Assembly: GCA_907163375.1 (NCBI GenBank)
Contig: CAJQUW010005710.1
Location: 1 to 64,000, forward strand
Direction: 5' to 3'
Source: Prostheceraeus crozeri
Lineage: Eukaryota > Platyhelminthes > Polycladida > Euryleptidae
DNA length: 64,000 nucleotides
In this document: positions 1 through 10,849 of the stretch, one piece after another
How the letters are laid out: each line of letters begins with the position of its first letter
Position numbering within the stretch: the first letter of the stretch is position 1
Made by a program: the position numbers and the translations under genes
Notes under the pieces: model-generated
Database searches by the model: none
Seen by the model: the letters and a program-made list of their open reading frames with translations, nothing else
Told to the model about the DNA's origin: nothing

Positions 1-114
1 AAACGTTTCCAAAGCTTAGCGTAGCAAGTTGGTTGGTGGCAGTACGCAGCAGCTACGTAGCTAATGATACTTATCCTACACTTACAGCATATTTTCAGCG
101 CTTTTGACGTTTTG

Positions 115-400
115 CCTATATGAGCGTTGCTGCTCGGCTGCTTCTACGTAGCAAATGCGTCGTGGATACGTAGCAGTCGGTAGCTGCTCGGTTGCTTCCA
201 CGAAGTAAATATACGTTGCGGATATGTAGCAGTCGGTAGCTGCTCGGTTGCTTCCACGAAGTAAATATACGTTGCGGATATGTAGCAGTCGGTAGCTGCT
301 CGGTTGCCTCTACGTAGCAAATAAACGTTGCGGATACGTAGCAATCGGTAGCTGCTCGGTTGCTTCTACGTAGCACACATGCGTTGTGTTTACGTAGCAG
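115..400. repeat. 56-bp tandem repeat, about five units
   Basis: The word GTAGCAGTCGGTAGCTGCTC recurs starting at 170, 226 and 282, and with one change at 338, so the period is exactly 56 bp. Each unit also carries a TACGTAGCAA or CACGAAGTAAA variant. The outer units are more diverged. Because 56 is not a multiple of three, the ORFs running through it are accidental. I see no function. Confidence 0.9.
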
Positions 401-404
401 TAAA

Positions 405-715
405 AAAATCATAAACCTCCCCTCGATTTCGCTTTTCCTCTTCCTCCTCTCTCCATCCTCTTTCATCCATCTCTCTCTCTCTTCTTTTTCTTCTCTCCAT
501 CCTCTTTCATCCATCTCTCTTCTTCTTCATCAACTTGTTCATTTGCTATTCCACTTCTTTTCCTTTGTATCTCCTCATATCTATTTCATTTTCTCCTTTC
601 CTTTCTCTCCTTCTCTTCTCTGTTATTTTCCACTTTATCTTCTTCATATTTCTTTCTTTCTCTCTCCTTTTCTCCTTGTTCGATCCCGTCGCTCTTCTCA
701 TTCCTATCTATGCAT
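405..715. repeat. Polypyrimidine (CT-rich) tract
   Basis: About 300 bp is almost purely C and T on the + strand, with internal near-duplications such as CTCCATCCTCTTTCATCCAT at about 449 and 496. It lies directly downstream of the 56-bp array. ORFs across it are low-complexity Ser/Leu/Phe strings and are not genes. Confidence 0.85.
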
Positions 716-1065
716 TTAGATATATTTGATGCATCAAAGGCATTATTGCTATAGTCTCTTTCACGCGACAGTATTTTTATGCATAAGAAAAACTGTCACA
801 CCATCTCACAAGATTGAAATCCGCATTTCACAATTGTGTCTTCAAATGAAATGATCTTTTGAGTGCTCGCTAGTTTTTAAGTCTTAAGTTTAAAAAGCTT
901 TTAAAGTTAAAGAAAACTTTTAAGTTTTTTTCTCTCCGCTCTAATTTTGTGACGATGACACCTTGTATGACAACCTAGTAACCAATTATATAGTAAATTC
1001 AGTTTGCTTTTAGCAGCATGCTATGCATCTGAATCTGCAGAAGTGATGTGATTTTGAAAGCTTTA
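716..1065. other. Unannotated AT-rich stretch
   Basis: I see no coding signal, repeat or structured RNA here beyond A/T-rich self-similar words near 880-930. Confidence 0.5.
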
Positions 1066-1131
1066 CCACAGTCATGGAATTCTAGATAATAACACCGGAT
1101 AATGTTATTATCTAGAATTCCATGCCACAGT
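1066..1131. mobile_element. 52-bp perfect palindrome flanked by a 7-bp direct repeat
   Basis: Positions 1073-1094 and 1103-1124 are perfect 22-bp inverted copies (CATGGAATTCTAGATAATAA... against its complement) around an 8-base loop. The sequence CCACAGT sits immediately outside on both sides, at 1066-1072 and 1125-1131. A perfect hairpin between perfect short direct repeats is what a tiny transposon insertion, or a templated double-strand-break repair event, would leave. No coding capacity. Confidence 0.6.
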
Positions 1132-1489
1132 CAAGTTCCGTTGCTCAATCTCCCTGCCCTTCTCGCATTAGCAGACACATTCCATCGCTATCCATCCTTC
1201 GGCCGCATTCGTCTTTGTCCGGTTTCACCTGCCGACAGCTACAGAAATAGGTGGATCGATGATGCGCTGACGCGTCTCGCGTGCAGCCATAGACAAGCGT
1301 GCAGCGGGCATTAAATTCATGGCATCGCGAAGCTGAGTAATGATGATGTTACGTCAAATATAGCAGTGTGGACTTTAACAACGTACGCCATTGCTGCTAT
1401 ATCCTTCATCCGTGTACAGAGATCACTTCTCAGTGTTGTCTTTTTCATCGGGCACAGTATCAGATTGAGTGACACATGGATTAAATAAT
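1132..1489. other. Unannotated stretch before the first inverted-repeat unit
   Basis: Somewhat GC-richer than its surroundings. A 70-codon ORF (1102-1314, +) starts inside the palindrome and matches nothing I recognise. No other signal is seen. Confidence 0.4.
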
Positions 1490-1797
1490 ACAACCTTCGC
1501 CGTGCACGGGTGGCAGGATGATCAAGTGACAAAAAATTTGACGACTTAGGATGAAGCAGCTTTTGGCACTTTTTGATACGCTGATTTCAAAAATCATAGT
1601 GGCGTAAATCATCTATTGGCTCCTTTCGAGATATAGGGCCATGAATATTCTGACAACCAATCAGAATCGAGGATTCCTATAATTCATGGAAAGTCTATTT
1701 TAAAAGCTTTTAAATGCAGTTTTAAACTATAAATGTGACTATTTATACATTTTTAGACATTCTAGAATATTGTAGTGCATCCATTACGGATATATCA

Positions 1798-2388
1798 GAT
1801 GATATAGGCATTCTGACGGCCAATCAGAATCGAGCACTACGGTCCGATACAATGGACGTCATATGTGATTTGAATTAAACCACATTTATTTCAAGTTGTT
1901 GTTTCATGCAAATAAAAAAAGTTTAACAGAAGGACTTTTCCCTACTGTATGCGCTTACAAGCTGAAGGAATTAGTTTTTAAATGGTACCGGTATATTGTT
2001 ATAAATATGACTGACAATTAAGATAACTATCACTAGTTGCTAGATTTCCGAAGACAAAGCCCTACATCCAGCAGTGATCAGCACAAATTCCACAGAAATA
2101 CATATAGGCCTACAATGAATTGTAACTGATGTTTCAATTCTAAGAAAAGCATATTCCTGCATTATACGAATACTCAATTCTGATTGGTTGTTAGACGGTT
2201 ATTAGTTTGCAATCATGTTTACTGTCTGTACATAATCATTGCAGATCAAAAATATCACTATTTCATCACTATCCATCTATAAATAACATAAATAAAGTCC
2301 AAACTTCGTAGGGTTTTGAGTAGGCCTAGCACATTTCAAATTCATAGAATGCTCGATTCTGATTGGCCGTCAGAATGCCTATATCATC
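1798..2388. mobile_element. 591-bp MITE with 38-bp perfect terminal inverted repeats
   Basis: The left end starts GATGATATAGGCATTCTGAC and the right end is its exact complement; identity runs 38 bp and ends ...CAGAATCGAGC. The inverted partner arm at about 7670-7690 lacks the element: there the flanks are joined and only a GATGATATA-like word remains. The right arm therefore serves as a natural empty site. No ORF of note. The superfamily is unknown. Confidence 0.7.
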
Positions 2389-3075
2389 ACGTGTGTGAAG
2401 TTAGCACCGCCATCTTGAAAAATGGAATGTGCCAGTCAAACCAACGGTCAGAATCTATCTAGATGGAGTGTGCCAGCATGTGCCACCCATTATTTTGAAA
2501 GAATTCCCTCTAGTCTAGGAAAAATCGCTGCTCGAAAGTTCGACATGGCGGTGATGTGAAGTTAGCACTGCCACTAAAACTTTTTTTCCAAAATACACAA
2601 TCAAAACATACGAAACACGCACAACAGATAGAAGACCATGAAAAACATTGTGCCAGCAAGTTTCAGCACCTAAATCCCCGTACTTGCTGAGAAATTAGTC
2701 CCCGAAGCCACAAAATGGCGGTGATGTGAAGTTAGCACCGCCACTGAAGTCTTTTTTAAAATACGCAAATAAGACACGCGAGACAAATACAACTGAGAAA
2801 TGACCATCAAAAACATTGTGCCAGCAAGTTTCTTCTCCTAAGACGCCGTACTTGCGGAGAAATTAGCCCCCGAAAGCTCAATGCGCTGGCGGTGATGTGA
2901 AGTTGGCACCGCCATCTTGAAAAATGGAATGTGCCAGTCAAACCAACGGTCAGAATCGATCTAGATGGAGTGTGCCAGCATGTGCCACTCGTTTATTTCA
3001 CGAAAATCCCACCACAGTTGGTGGAAAACCAACCCGAATGCTCAATGGCGGTGATGTGAAGTTGGCACCGCAGAT
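2389..3075 (+). repeat. ~160/170-bp tandem units of foldback unit 1, left arm
   Basis: A box GGCGGTGATGTGAAGTTAGC followed by ACCGCC starts at about 2547, 2717, 2888 and 3047, with a degenerate copy near 2387. Spacing is 160, 170, 171 and 159 bp. Two unit types alternate as X-Y-Y-X. X carries the word GGAATGTGCCAGTCAAACCA; Y carries ACATTGTGCCAGCAAGTTTC. The box is itself a small hairpin, GGCGGTG facing CACCGCC. ORFs here (such as 2924-3277) are read-through of repeats. Confidence 0.8.
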
Positions 3076-3091
3076 TGCGCACTTTGGAAAG

Positions 3092-3127
3092 CATAGAGTA
3101 GGATATCCCATATATCCCTACTCTATG
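3092..3127. mobile_element. 36-bp micro-element with hAT-like ends
   Basis: The segment begins CATAGAGTAGGATAT and ends ATATCCCTACTCTATG, so it is almost entirely terminal inverted repeat. The same ends bound the 820-bp element at 18932-19751. Flanking 8-mers TTGGAAAG and TCCGAAAG match at 6 of 8, which is weak support for a hAT-type 8-bp target duplication. Confidence 0.45.
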
Positions 3128-3673
3128 TCCGAAAGCATCACATACTCAATTGAGCATCATGCTTCTTCGATGAAGCAGTCTGACAACGCTGGAAATATGC
3201 CCTTCGATCTCCTAATATTATTGCTTCAATTGTTCATCAAGATCATCAAATGTGATAAAGATGTACGCACATCATGACACTAATAATGATGATTGTACAT
3301 ATTGCCAACATTGTTCTCTATCAATGTTTCAATTGACTTCAAGAATTTCTGATTCACTGGATGTGCATGCATACTCAAAATTGAAGGTATATTGAGACTC
3401 ATTTACTTCATATGATCTAGCTAGAAGTCACAATATCTAATCTATTCGTAGAGTATTTTCATTATTTCATAAACACATCTATTTAATCATTCTTGTTTTA
3501 AGTTGTACAGGCTGTAATTAATCGCATGCCGTGAATATATTTTCCACGGCAAACAAATGAAAATGTTTATCGATATATTGATCATATGGTAACCGAAAAC
3601 TGACCAATCATAGGACGTCGTTGGTCAAATGAAAAATTCAAACCATTACCAATAGTTTTGCCTTTGTAAGTCG
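3128..3673. other. Unannotated centre of foldback unit 1
   Basis: Non-repetitive AT-rich sequence up to the nested ACGTG element. I see no coding or RNA signal. A small hairpin TGCCGTG...CACGGCA lies near 3527-3551. Confidence 0.4.
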
Positions 3674-5998
3674 CTAACTCCCCAAGCAACCATGAAAGTG
3701 TTCTACACGTGCGTCGCACGTGTCTCATGAACGTGTCTGACACGTCGAAAGTGTCGCGTCAGAGCACGTTCTAAACACGTGGTGGGAAAGTGCATACCAC
3801 GTTCAGTTATCACGTTCAAAAAGTTTTCCCCACGTGCGGATCACGTCAAAAAGCCACGTTAGTCAAATTTAGCACTAGCCCCCTACTGGCTTACATTTTA
3901 TTACTATCTCTTATTTCTACCCCATTCTAGGTCAATTATGAAATTATTCAATGTACTAGTGCCTCTCATTTCTGTCGAAGTTATCAAATGAGTGAATATA
4001 GCCTACTTGTTAAACATTTATCCTCAATCAAAAATGAATTCTACACTTCTCATCAACCTTGTCACTTTCTAATTCGCATTATAAAACTACTAATTACAGT
4101 TTACAATTATAGCTTTATTCACGATCACCAATTATTGGCCCTGCAAACATTTAACATTTACATAAAAAATATAAAAAACATTGTTGTTCTACGTCATACT
4201 GCCACGAAATGTTCCAAGGATTTGCAGCTTATTATAGCATCACTGCAAAACCATAACATTCGGAGACAGTGACAAAAATGTGCAAGAAATCACTCACCTC
4301 TCAGAAACAAGTCCAGGCCTACACAGTGATCAAAAGATTCTCCCTCGTCATATGGACGAACTCGTTGAATTGATTTGGTTAAATCCATTCATACTTTCAG
4401 TATTGATCATCTTGTGGCCGTGGGGCAGCGATTCTTTCTCTGAAATAGACAATAAAGATTTTGTTTTGTAAGCAAAAGAACAAGTTTGCAAAACATCTTT
4501 CGAATGGCACAATTCATTAACATTCATAGTATATTTTTAAAAACAATTCACATCATTAAAACATTTACAGAGAATTTCAGAAAGTCTTTTTCTTAGATAA
4601 AGAAACAGAATTTTAAACAGATGATGGGACAATTCATAGACACATGGATTTGTACTCAATTTGCATGATGACTTACATGGCACAACTAATCCACATACTG
4701 CCGACTGGTTCAAATTACACTCATGTGACAATTTGTAGGAAATGAAAAATAGATTTTCGACAAATAGATGCACACATAATCATAACATACTGCATGCATA
4801 AAAGTCCAAAAATATTAAGAATTATGTACACGCACGAATATATAATAGTAGTCTCAGCACTAATTATTAAATTATTCCCGCGACTGGTGATCAATGTAAT
4901 TTATCACATTCCAAGATTACAAAACATTCGGAGAATGTCAGCTTCTAATTATGATAAATTATCTTAAGCTTGAGGAAGCTATCTTACTCGGATAGAATTC
5001 AAGAGCGAAGAAATTCGCAACAAATTAATTGATATCAGATGACGCTATCGTTTTATTGACAACAAAATCATATTTCTTTTATTTTTGCGATTTCATGAAG
5101 CTTCAAAATTTGAATCAAATGATTTCGTGAAAATATAACTAATATACAGCATAATGCAGTTATTTCAATTCAAATTAGGCAATGAAAGGAGCATAAACAT
5201 ATCTCACCTGCAGCTCTGGCAATTGATGATAGTTAATCATCCAAAAACATTTGGTTGTCAGAATGCATCAAACTATTGTCTTGTCTCTCACGAGATGACA
5301 CTCAAAGCCCTGGTTTTCAGCGACGAATGTAGGAGATAAAGTCAAGTCACTAAATGAGGTGAACCAAATCACAATATATTTTGTAAGATGATAACGACAA
5401 AAGCATCGGTGACTTGAAAAATACAAAATAAATGATCTGTAAATTGATTGTGGAGGTCGAATGTGGTTCGCGGATTTGAGTTCCTCTAAATGTCCAAATA
5501 AAAGACGGTGATCAAGGCGTCGTTCAAGAAAATTTGGTCTAAGTCGTAGACGTTTCACTAAAGCCGTAATGCCAGATATGAATCACGTTCGATGCGCAGA
5601 GTAGCCAGGAATGAAATGAAGACCGTTTGCACGTTTCCTTTCTCGCTGTCATGTGATTATCAATTGTGACGCGTCGATTGAAGGTCAGGCGGGAGTGGGG
5701 AAATAATCTGTGCGCAGTTCTCCTCTATTCGGAAATGAAATGCGATGGGCATGCAATGACCGCTTTATCTTAACGCTGCGTAAACCATCGAAAGACGACT
5801 CAGTCCATGCATCGAATTAGCACAGCCATAAAAAGCCTTATTGTATGATAATATCAAAATGCTGTAATTATAATATATTCCAAATGCAGTCGCAAAATTG
5901 TGATTCTTCAGATGCCAAGAATGAATCCTATAGATGCATGGGTAGAAATTAATGATGAATCTTACTTTCGAAGATAAACATCAATTCAAAAACAAATC

Positions 5999-6400
5999 AT
6001 GAGAGAGAGAGAGAGAGAGAGATGAAGGAAAGCTAGATTCAGAGACGTGAGGCGAGAAAAGAAATGAAGGAAGATAAAGATGAGAATTTAAGAGAATTTA
6101 TCAAGGAATAAGAAATAGAAGTAAAAAAGGAGTGATGAGGAAAGAGAAGAATAAGAGGAAGATAAAGGTGAGAAATAAGGAGACAGAGAAGAGAAGGAAG
6201 AAAATGAGGAGAAATCGAGAGAGAGAGAGAGAGAGAGAGAAAGAAAGAAAAGACGAGAAATACTGAGAGAGAAGAAAAATGAGGAGAAAGATAAGAGGAG
6301 GAAAAAAGAAGAGAAATTATGACAGAGAAAGAGTATCAAGAGAAGCGAGGAGAGAGACAAAGTGATGGAATGAGCGAGATAAAAGAGATTGGAAATGAAA
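5999..6400. repeat. Polypurine (GA-rich) tract
   Basis: About 400 bp is almost pure purine on the + strand, including two GAGAGA runs near 6000 and 6220. The 108-codon ORF on the - strand is a Ser/Leu/Phe low-complexity artefact. Confidence 0.85.
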
Positions 6401-6689
6401 AAAGTTAGTCTCAAAGCTAGTGCAATTAAAGTGGAAATGATTCATCATAGCGGGAATGTCATAATTTCTTAATTCATCGCAATTGTGGCTCGTTGATCAT
6501 GTGTTTGGTCATGCGGATGTACATGGGCGGTCATTCTGACGTCTTTGATGTGAGGTCAGTGACATCCCGCTCTGGTCATATAGACGTCTCATGGTACGTG
6601 ACATCAATATAGGACGACACAATGACGTCATATGTTTGCTGGGCACTTTCTTAAAAAATTGTGTTAATAGCAAGTGCACGACACGTGCG

Positions 6690-6945
6690 AGACGTGTTGC
6701 GAATTCACCAAAAATGATGTGTTTTGACAACGTGTCACACACGTGGCCATCACGTCACGAATTCACTAAAAAATTGCGTCGTTTGACAACGTGTCACACA
6801 CGTGGCCATCACGTCACGAATTCACCAAAAAATTGCGTGTTTTGACAACGTGTCACACATGGGGCCATCACGTCACGAATTCACCAAAAAATTGCGTGTT
6901 TTGACAACGTGTCACACACGTTGTCAACACGTGATGAATCCCCGG
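6690..6945 (+). repeat. 60-bp tandem repeat, four units
   Basis: TTGACAACGTGTCACACACG recurs at about 60-bp steps (near 6724, 6783, 6842 and 6901). Each copy is followed by GGCCATCACGTCACGAATTC and an A-rich CCAAAAAATTGCGTG segment. The array makes up most of the right arm of the ACGTG element. Confidence 0.85.
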
Positions 6946-7005
6946 CCACGTTCGGACACGTTCGGAACGTGGCGGCCACGTTCCCTACACGTTTTGTGTT
7001 GCTTG

Positions 7006-7312
7006 GGTCTCCTCCTTCATGCGGGGAAACAAAAACGAATCGCATGCTATTCATCAAGGGCCTTTAATAAGAAAGTAAGTCTTCCTAGTTACGCCATTGC
7101 ATATACTCGTCAAATGCCTTCACTGTCTTACAGAGTTTTGAACAAAGTAATAGCTTCAGCTTTCTGTTAACAGTTCAGGCACATGACGGTATTCAACTGT
7201 CGAGATATTCGCATTTGCATTGATATCTGTATAGCCAGTAAGCAAACGGTTTAATGTTGAAGTGGAAAATTTTACAATACCTCCATTGAGTAGTCCCAAT
7301 TTTGGAAAAAAC
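7006..7312. other. Right-hand centre of foldback unit 1
   Basis: Unique AT-rich sequence between the nested ACGTG element and the right arm. No gene is seen. Confidence 0.4.
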
Positions 7313-7660
7313 ATTCAGTGGCGGTGCCAACTTCACATCACCGCCATTGAGCATTCCGGTTGGTTTTCCACCGGCTGTGGTGGGATTTTCGTGAAATAAA
7401 CGAGTGGCACATGCTGGCACACTCCATCTAGATCGATTCTGACCGTTGGTTTGACTGGCACATTCCATTTTTCAAGATGGCGGTGCTAACTTCACATCAC
7501 CGCCATGTCGAACTTTCGAGCAGCGATTTTTCCTAGACTAGAGGGAATTCTTTCAAAATAATGGGTGGCACATTCTGGCACACGCCAAATGCATCGATCT
7601 GTTAGGTTCATTTGAGTGGCACATTCCATTTTTCAAGATGGCGGTGCTGAGTGGCGGTGC
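7313..7660 (-). repeat. Tandem units of foldback unit 1, right arm
   Basis: Two X-type units in inverse orientation to those at 2389-3075, recognisable by GCGGTGCTAACTTCACATCA and TGGCACATTCCATTTTTCAA. The 91-codon ORF at 7193-7468 (-) shares its N-terminal half with the ORF at 2924 only because the repeat is shared. Confidence 0.8.
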
Positions 7661-8354
7661 TAACTTCACACACGTTATATCATCTGATATATCCGTAATG
7701 GATGCACTACAATATTCTAGAATGTCTAAAAATAATAAAATAAAATAATATATAATCGCATTTATAGTTTAAAACTGCATTTAAAAGTTTTTAAAATAGA
7801 CTTTACATGAATTATAGGAATCCTCGATTCTGATTGGTTGTCAGAATATTCATGGCCCTATATCTCGAAAGGAGCCGATAGATGATTTACGCCACTATGA
7901 TTTTTGAAATCAGCGTATCAAAAAGTGCCAAAAGCTGCTTCATCCTAAGTCGTCAAATTTTTGTCACTTGATCATGCTTCCTGCCACCCGTGCGTGGTGA
8001 AGAATTCCTCGAAAGCAACTTTTCATCCGCGATAGATTTACATGTACGAAAATTGATATATTTATCCAGTGAAAATCGAAATCAGCGGAGCAGAACTTAT
8101 TGTGAATGAAGCAATCAAAACATATTTGATCTCCATAGACAATATGACTTGTCGCTATTTTCCAACTGCGTGTTTCGATCTCAATGCTTGTCATATTTCT
8201 ATGTCGATTACTTTCGTCGCAACATGTAAGTATCAGCATGAAAATTCCTATTTTAATATGTAATTAAATGAAATAAGAGTTTAATGTATATAAGTGGTGT
8301 ACAAAAGAATTCATTCAGACGCTAACAATCGAACCACTAGAATTATTGTGGCTA

Positions 8355-8623
8355 TCGGAAAATTCAAGTTGATCTAATTTGAATCAGCTCGATATATTTC
8401 AATGGCTCACTGCTATCCTCTTCAGGAGCAGAAGATATGTATACTATACAAGAATATTTGCTATGATAGTGATTCAAAATACACAAAGAAATCATAAATC
8501 ACGCATTAACACTATCATTTTGAATCACTACCATTCTCGTAATCCTTTGCTCCTGAAGATAATAGCTTTGAACTTTTGAAATATATCTGGCTGATGTAAA
8601 TTAAATCAACTTGACTTTTCCGA
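8355..8623. mobile_element. 269-bp hairpin MITE
   Basis: Left arm TCGGAAAATTCAAGTTGATC is matched by the complemented right arm TCGGAAAAGTCAAGTTGATT. Pairing continues inward with interruptions through the shared GATATATTTCAA and TCTTCAGGAGCA words to a centre near 8490. Arms are about 75-80% similar by eye. No clear target duplication. Noncoding. Confidence 0.6.
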
Positions 8624-9113
8624 AAACTACAGCAGTCTAGGGCCAAACCACATAGAATGATTAATTTAAGTGTAGTATGAATTTCTTCTTTTGTAATTCA
8701 GTTCTGTCATCAAGAATTGGGAAAACGCATTGTCTAGTGCATTACTAATGTGAAAAGTTGTGATGCAGTGGCTTTGCACTATAAACCAAAATCAGTGATA
8801 AAGTGGAATTTTTGAAATGATTAAGTTTCTTTTCATATTGGGATAGGCCTATAAAATACTGATGGTTAAGCCCATTGCATTCTTTACTATATATCGTGGT
8901 ATTGACAAATATACTGACAATTGATATGCTATTTTACATTTGTCAATAGGCTACATGATTGACCTAATATGCCCTAAGTAGTATTATAAGTTTTACATGT
9001 ATTTGCATTCAGGCATAATTATATGCATGCAGTAATGCTCATAATTAATTTTAAAACATAAAAATTAATGTTTTGCATAAGATGTTGAAGGCTAGGAACA
9101 AGAGGCAATTCAA
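8624..9113. other. Unannotated AT-rich stretch
   Basis: No coding signal or repeat that I can support. Confidence 0.4.
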
Positions 9114-9381
9114 TTTTCTTGGCATTGTGCTAAAAACAAACGGGTCACTCCTTCTCTTTATTTGCCTTCATAAAGTACTGTACAATAAAATTTGAGTAGG
9201 TAAAAACCGCGGCGCTTCGTGTCACATACACATCAAAAGGTGGGAGGACCCACTTTTTGATGTGTCTGTGACACGAAGCGCCGTGGTTTTTACCTACTCA
9301 AATTTTATTGTACAGTACTTTATGAAGGCAAATACAAAGAAGGAGTGACCCGCTTGTTTTTAGCACAATGCCAAAAAAAAT
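9114..9381. mobile_element. Long near-perfect hairpin (~130-bp arms)
   Basis: Left arm (about 9114-9244) and right arm (about 9250-9381) are complementary with only a handful of mismatches around a loop of a few bases. Landmarks are GGCATTGTGCTAAAAACAAA, TAAAGTACTGTACAATAAAA and GGCGCTTCGTGTCACA in the left arm, with complements in mirrored order. High arm identity suggests recent origin or gene conversion. If transcribed it would give a long dsRNA. Probably a hairpin MITE. Confidence 0.8.
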
Positions 9382-10234
9382 TGTTTTACATATTTTTACA
9401 TACAATAATGTCGAATAAACGATCATATCACATGTTATGTTGCCATTTCAGGTTGACCAATTCGTGTGAGAATATCTTCGAACCAGCATCTACATGTGCT
9501 TGACCATCGAGTTCGTCAGGCGACTGTTTCCGGACTAGGAAAATATGGAGCTAATAAGTAAGTAAGAAAAGGCTTTCGGCTACCTTGTGTGCCTTAATTT
9601 TCGTAACTTGAATTTCATGTATAATATATAGCCTTTGTTCACCCTTTCTTCTGGATCATTCAATAATTTTACATTATTATTCAATGTTAGGTAGGCATAC
9701 ATAAAGTCGGCTTCAAGTGTGCGAAGGAAGTGATGATGCATGAGACCCGCAATCAACCATATTTTAAATGAAAGTGCTCTACAATTGAATAGTGTTTTCA
9801 TAATGTTGTCTCATTTCTCTTCAATTGCAATCATTGATATTGATTGTTTTCATTGATTGATATGATTGCAATTATGAAGTATTTTGTAGTATTTCTGTCA
9901 TAACATAGTTGCCATTGTGAGATATCTAGAGCACCGGGATATGCAAGTCCTAAATTTTCACGAATAGTCCACACTCTCAAAGACTCAGGACTGATAGATT
10001 TCATTGTTCGATAGCGCAAAGCGCAATTCATTGGCAATTCATTGAGCTGCTGTTCACGGGAAGTTTCATACATGACAGCACAACAGTGTGTGCATACGCA
10101 GTCATATACTGCCTTTGTCCTTCGTCCTCATAGTGATCTGCCGAATCTGCATGCAAATATGTGAGGCAAGCGTCATCTGATTAATCGACGCGTTGCTATA
10201 GCATCAAGTTGGTTAGCTTGTCTCAAAACATATT
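9382..10234. other. Unannotated stretch
   Basis: A possible acceptor (CCATTTCAG near 9450) and donor (GTAAGTAAG near 9558) bound a short segment, but no coherent protein emerges. Two ORFs on the - strand (73 and 80 codons) match nothing I recognise. Confidence 0.35.
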
Positions 10235-10670
10235 ATGCGTGCGCCTAACTGGGAGAGCAGCGCGCCCCGCAGATCAGTCTACGATAATAAACAGCAAGTG
10301 CACAAAAGCACATCAGATAACTCAACGAATGTGCTTATTTCGTTTTTTGCATTTTCTCATGACCAGACTCTTTGCGACAAATGGATAAGACAAAGAGCAA
10401 TTAAACGAGAGGATGTAGATAATTTTGGCCAAAGAAGCGTCTTCCATCCAACCTTGTCTTCACGAATTTGTTCTCTGCAATTCCTCGAAAATGATTTGAT
10501 CAAGACAAGTCAACAATTCAAGATCATCTAAGCGTCCCAGAAAAGTATTGAAACTATTGCAACTCAAATCTTCGACAGTTCCCAGTGTTTTCAACAACTT
10601 TCCATCTTACTATACCTCGGCATCTTCATCAACCAAACCAAACTTTTTGTGGAAAACGCATCAACGGCAA
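10235..10670 (+). pseudogene. THAP-domain remnant
   Basis: THAP domains are C2CH zinc-binding DNA-binding modules found in animal transcription factors and P-element-like transposases. In the frame from 10235 the stretch FFAFSHDQTLCDKWIR fits the F-x-F-x(2)-D...L-x(2)-K-W-I signature. SSRICSLQF fits the vCs-x-HF motif with the His replaced by Gln. LKSSTVPSVF, fitting the closing L-x(3)-VP-x(2)F motif, follows in the +1-shifted frame from about 10548. A stop at 10529-10531 and the frame change between 10505 and 10548 break the domain, and the N-terminal Cys pair is not visible. I take it as a decayed gene or transposon copy. An intron is less likely because no splice signals sit at the break. 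Confidence 0.65.
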
Positions 10671-10849
10671 CGGCTCGCATGGAAGGAGAGAACACAAGAA
10701 TGGAAACTTGATAATTCGAATTCCCAAGGATGATATCACCGATTCCGAGGATCTCTTAGATTGGCTTCCTTCAATAAATCTCCCAACAAATTACACATAT
10801 TACGGCTTCCGAGTGCGCAGTGTTATCTCATTTTTCTTAAGCTGATCTA

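Larger units (their letters stand above)
3674..7005. mobile_element. 3.3-kb nested element with CCCAAGCAAC ends and ACGTG-rich arms
   Basis: The left end reads CCCAAGCAACCATGAAAGTG and the right end, complemented, CCCAAGCAACACAAAACGTG. Just inside both ends the sequence is dense in ACGTG/CACGT words: 3696-3860 on the left and 6490-6990 on the right, the latter partly as 60-bp tandem units. The interior (3860-6490) is AT-rich with short unrelated ORFs and a purine tract; no transposase is recognisable. I could not settle the target duplication. It lies inside foldback unit 1 and so is the younger of the two if both are transposons. Confidence 0.55.
1490..8005. mobile_element. Foldback-like unit 1 with long inverted arms
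   Basis: The left arm (about 1490-3075) is repeated in inverse orientation at about 7313-8005. Shared segments in mirrored order include the outer GGGTGGCAGGA word, the TTTGACGACTTAGGATGAAG block, the ATTCTGACAACCAATCAGAA block, and the GGCGGTGATGTGAAGTTAGC units. Both arms carry ~160-bp tandem units: the left arm has four or five boxes alternating ~160 and ~170 bp, the right arm has two units. Similarity fades at about 1490 and 8005. I could not find a convincing target-site duplication, so an inverted segmental duplication is the alternative. The centre is largely taken up by the nested ACGTG element. No transposase is seen. Confidence 0.6.

Noticed and set aside
360..719. 119-codon ORF on the + strand
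   Set aside because: Low-complexity translation of a pyrimidine tract.
6088..6414. 108-codon ORF on the - strand
   Set aside because: Low-complexity translation of a purine tract.
2924..7468. Two ORFs sharing the same ~45-residue N-terminus, as if a conserved protein
   Set aside because: The shared part is the tandem unit present in both inverted arms; the frames diverge where the repeat ends.
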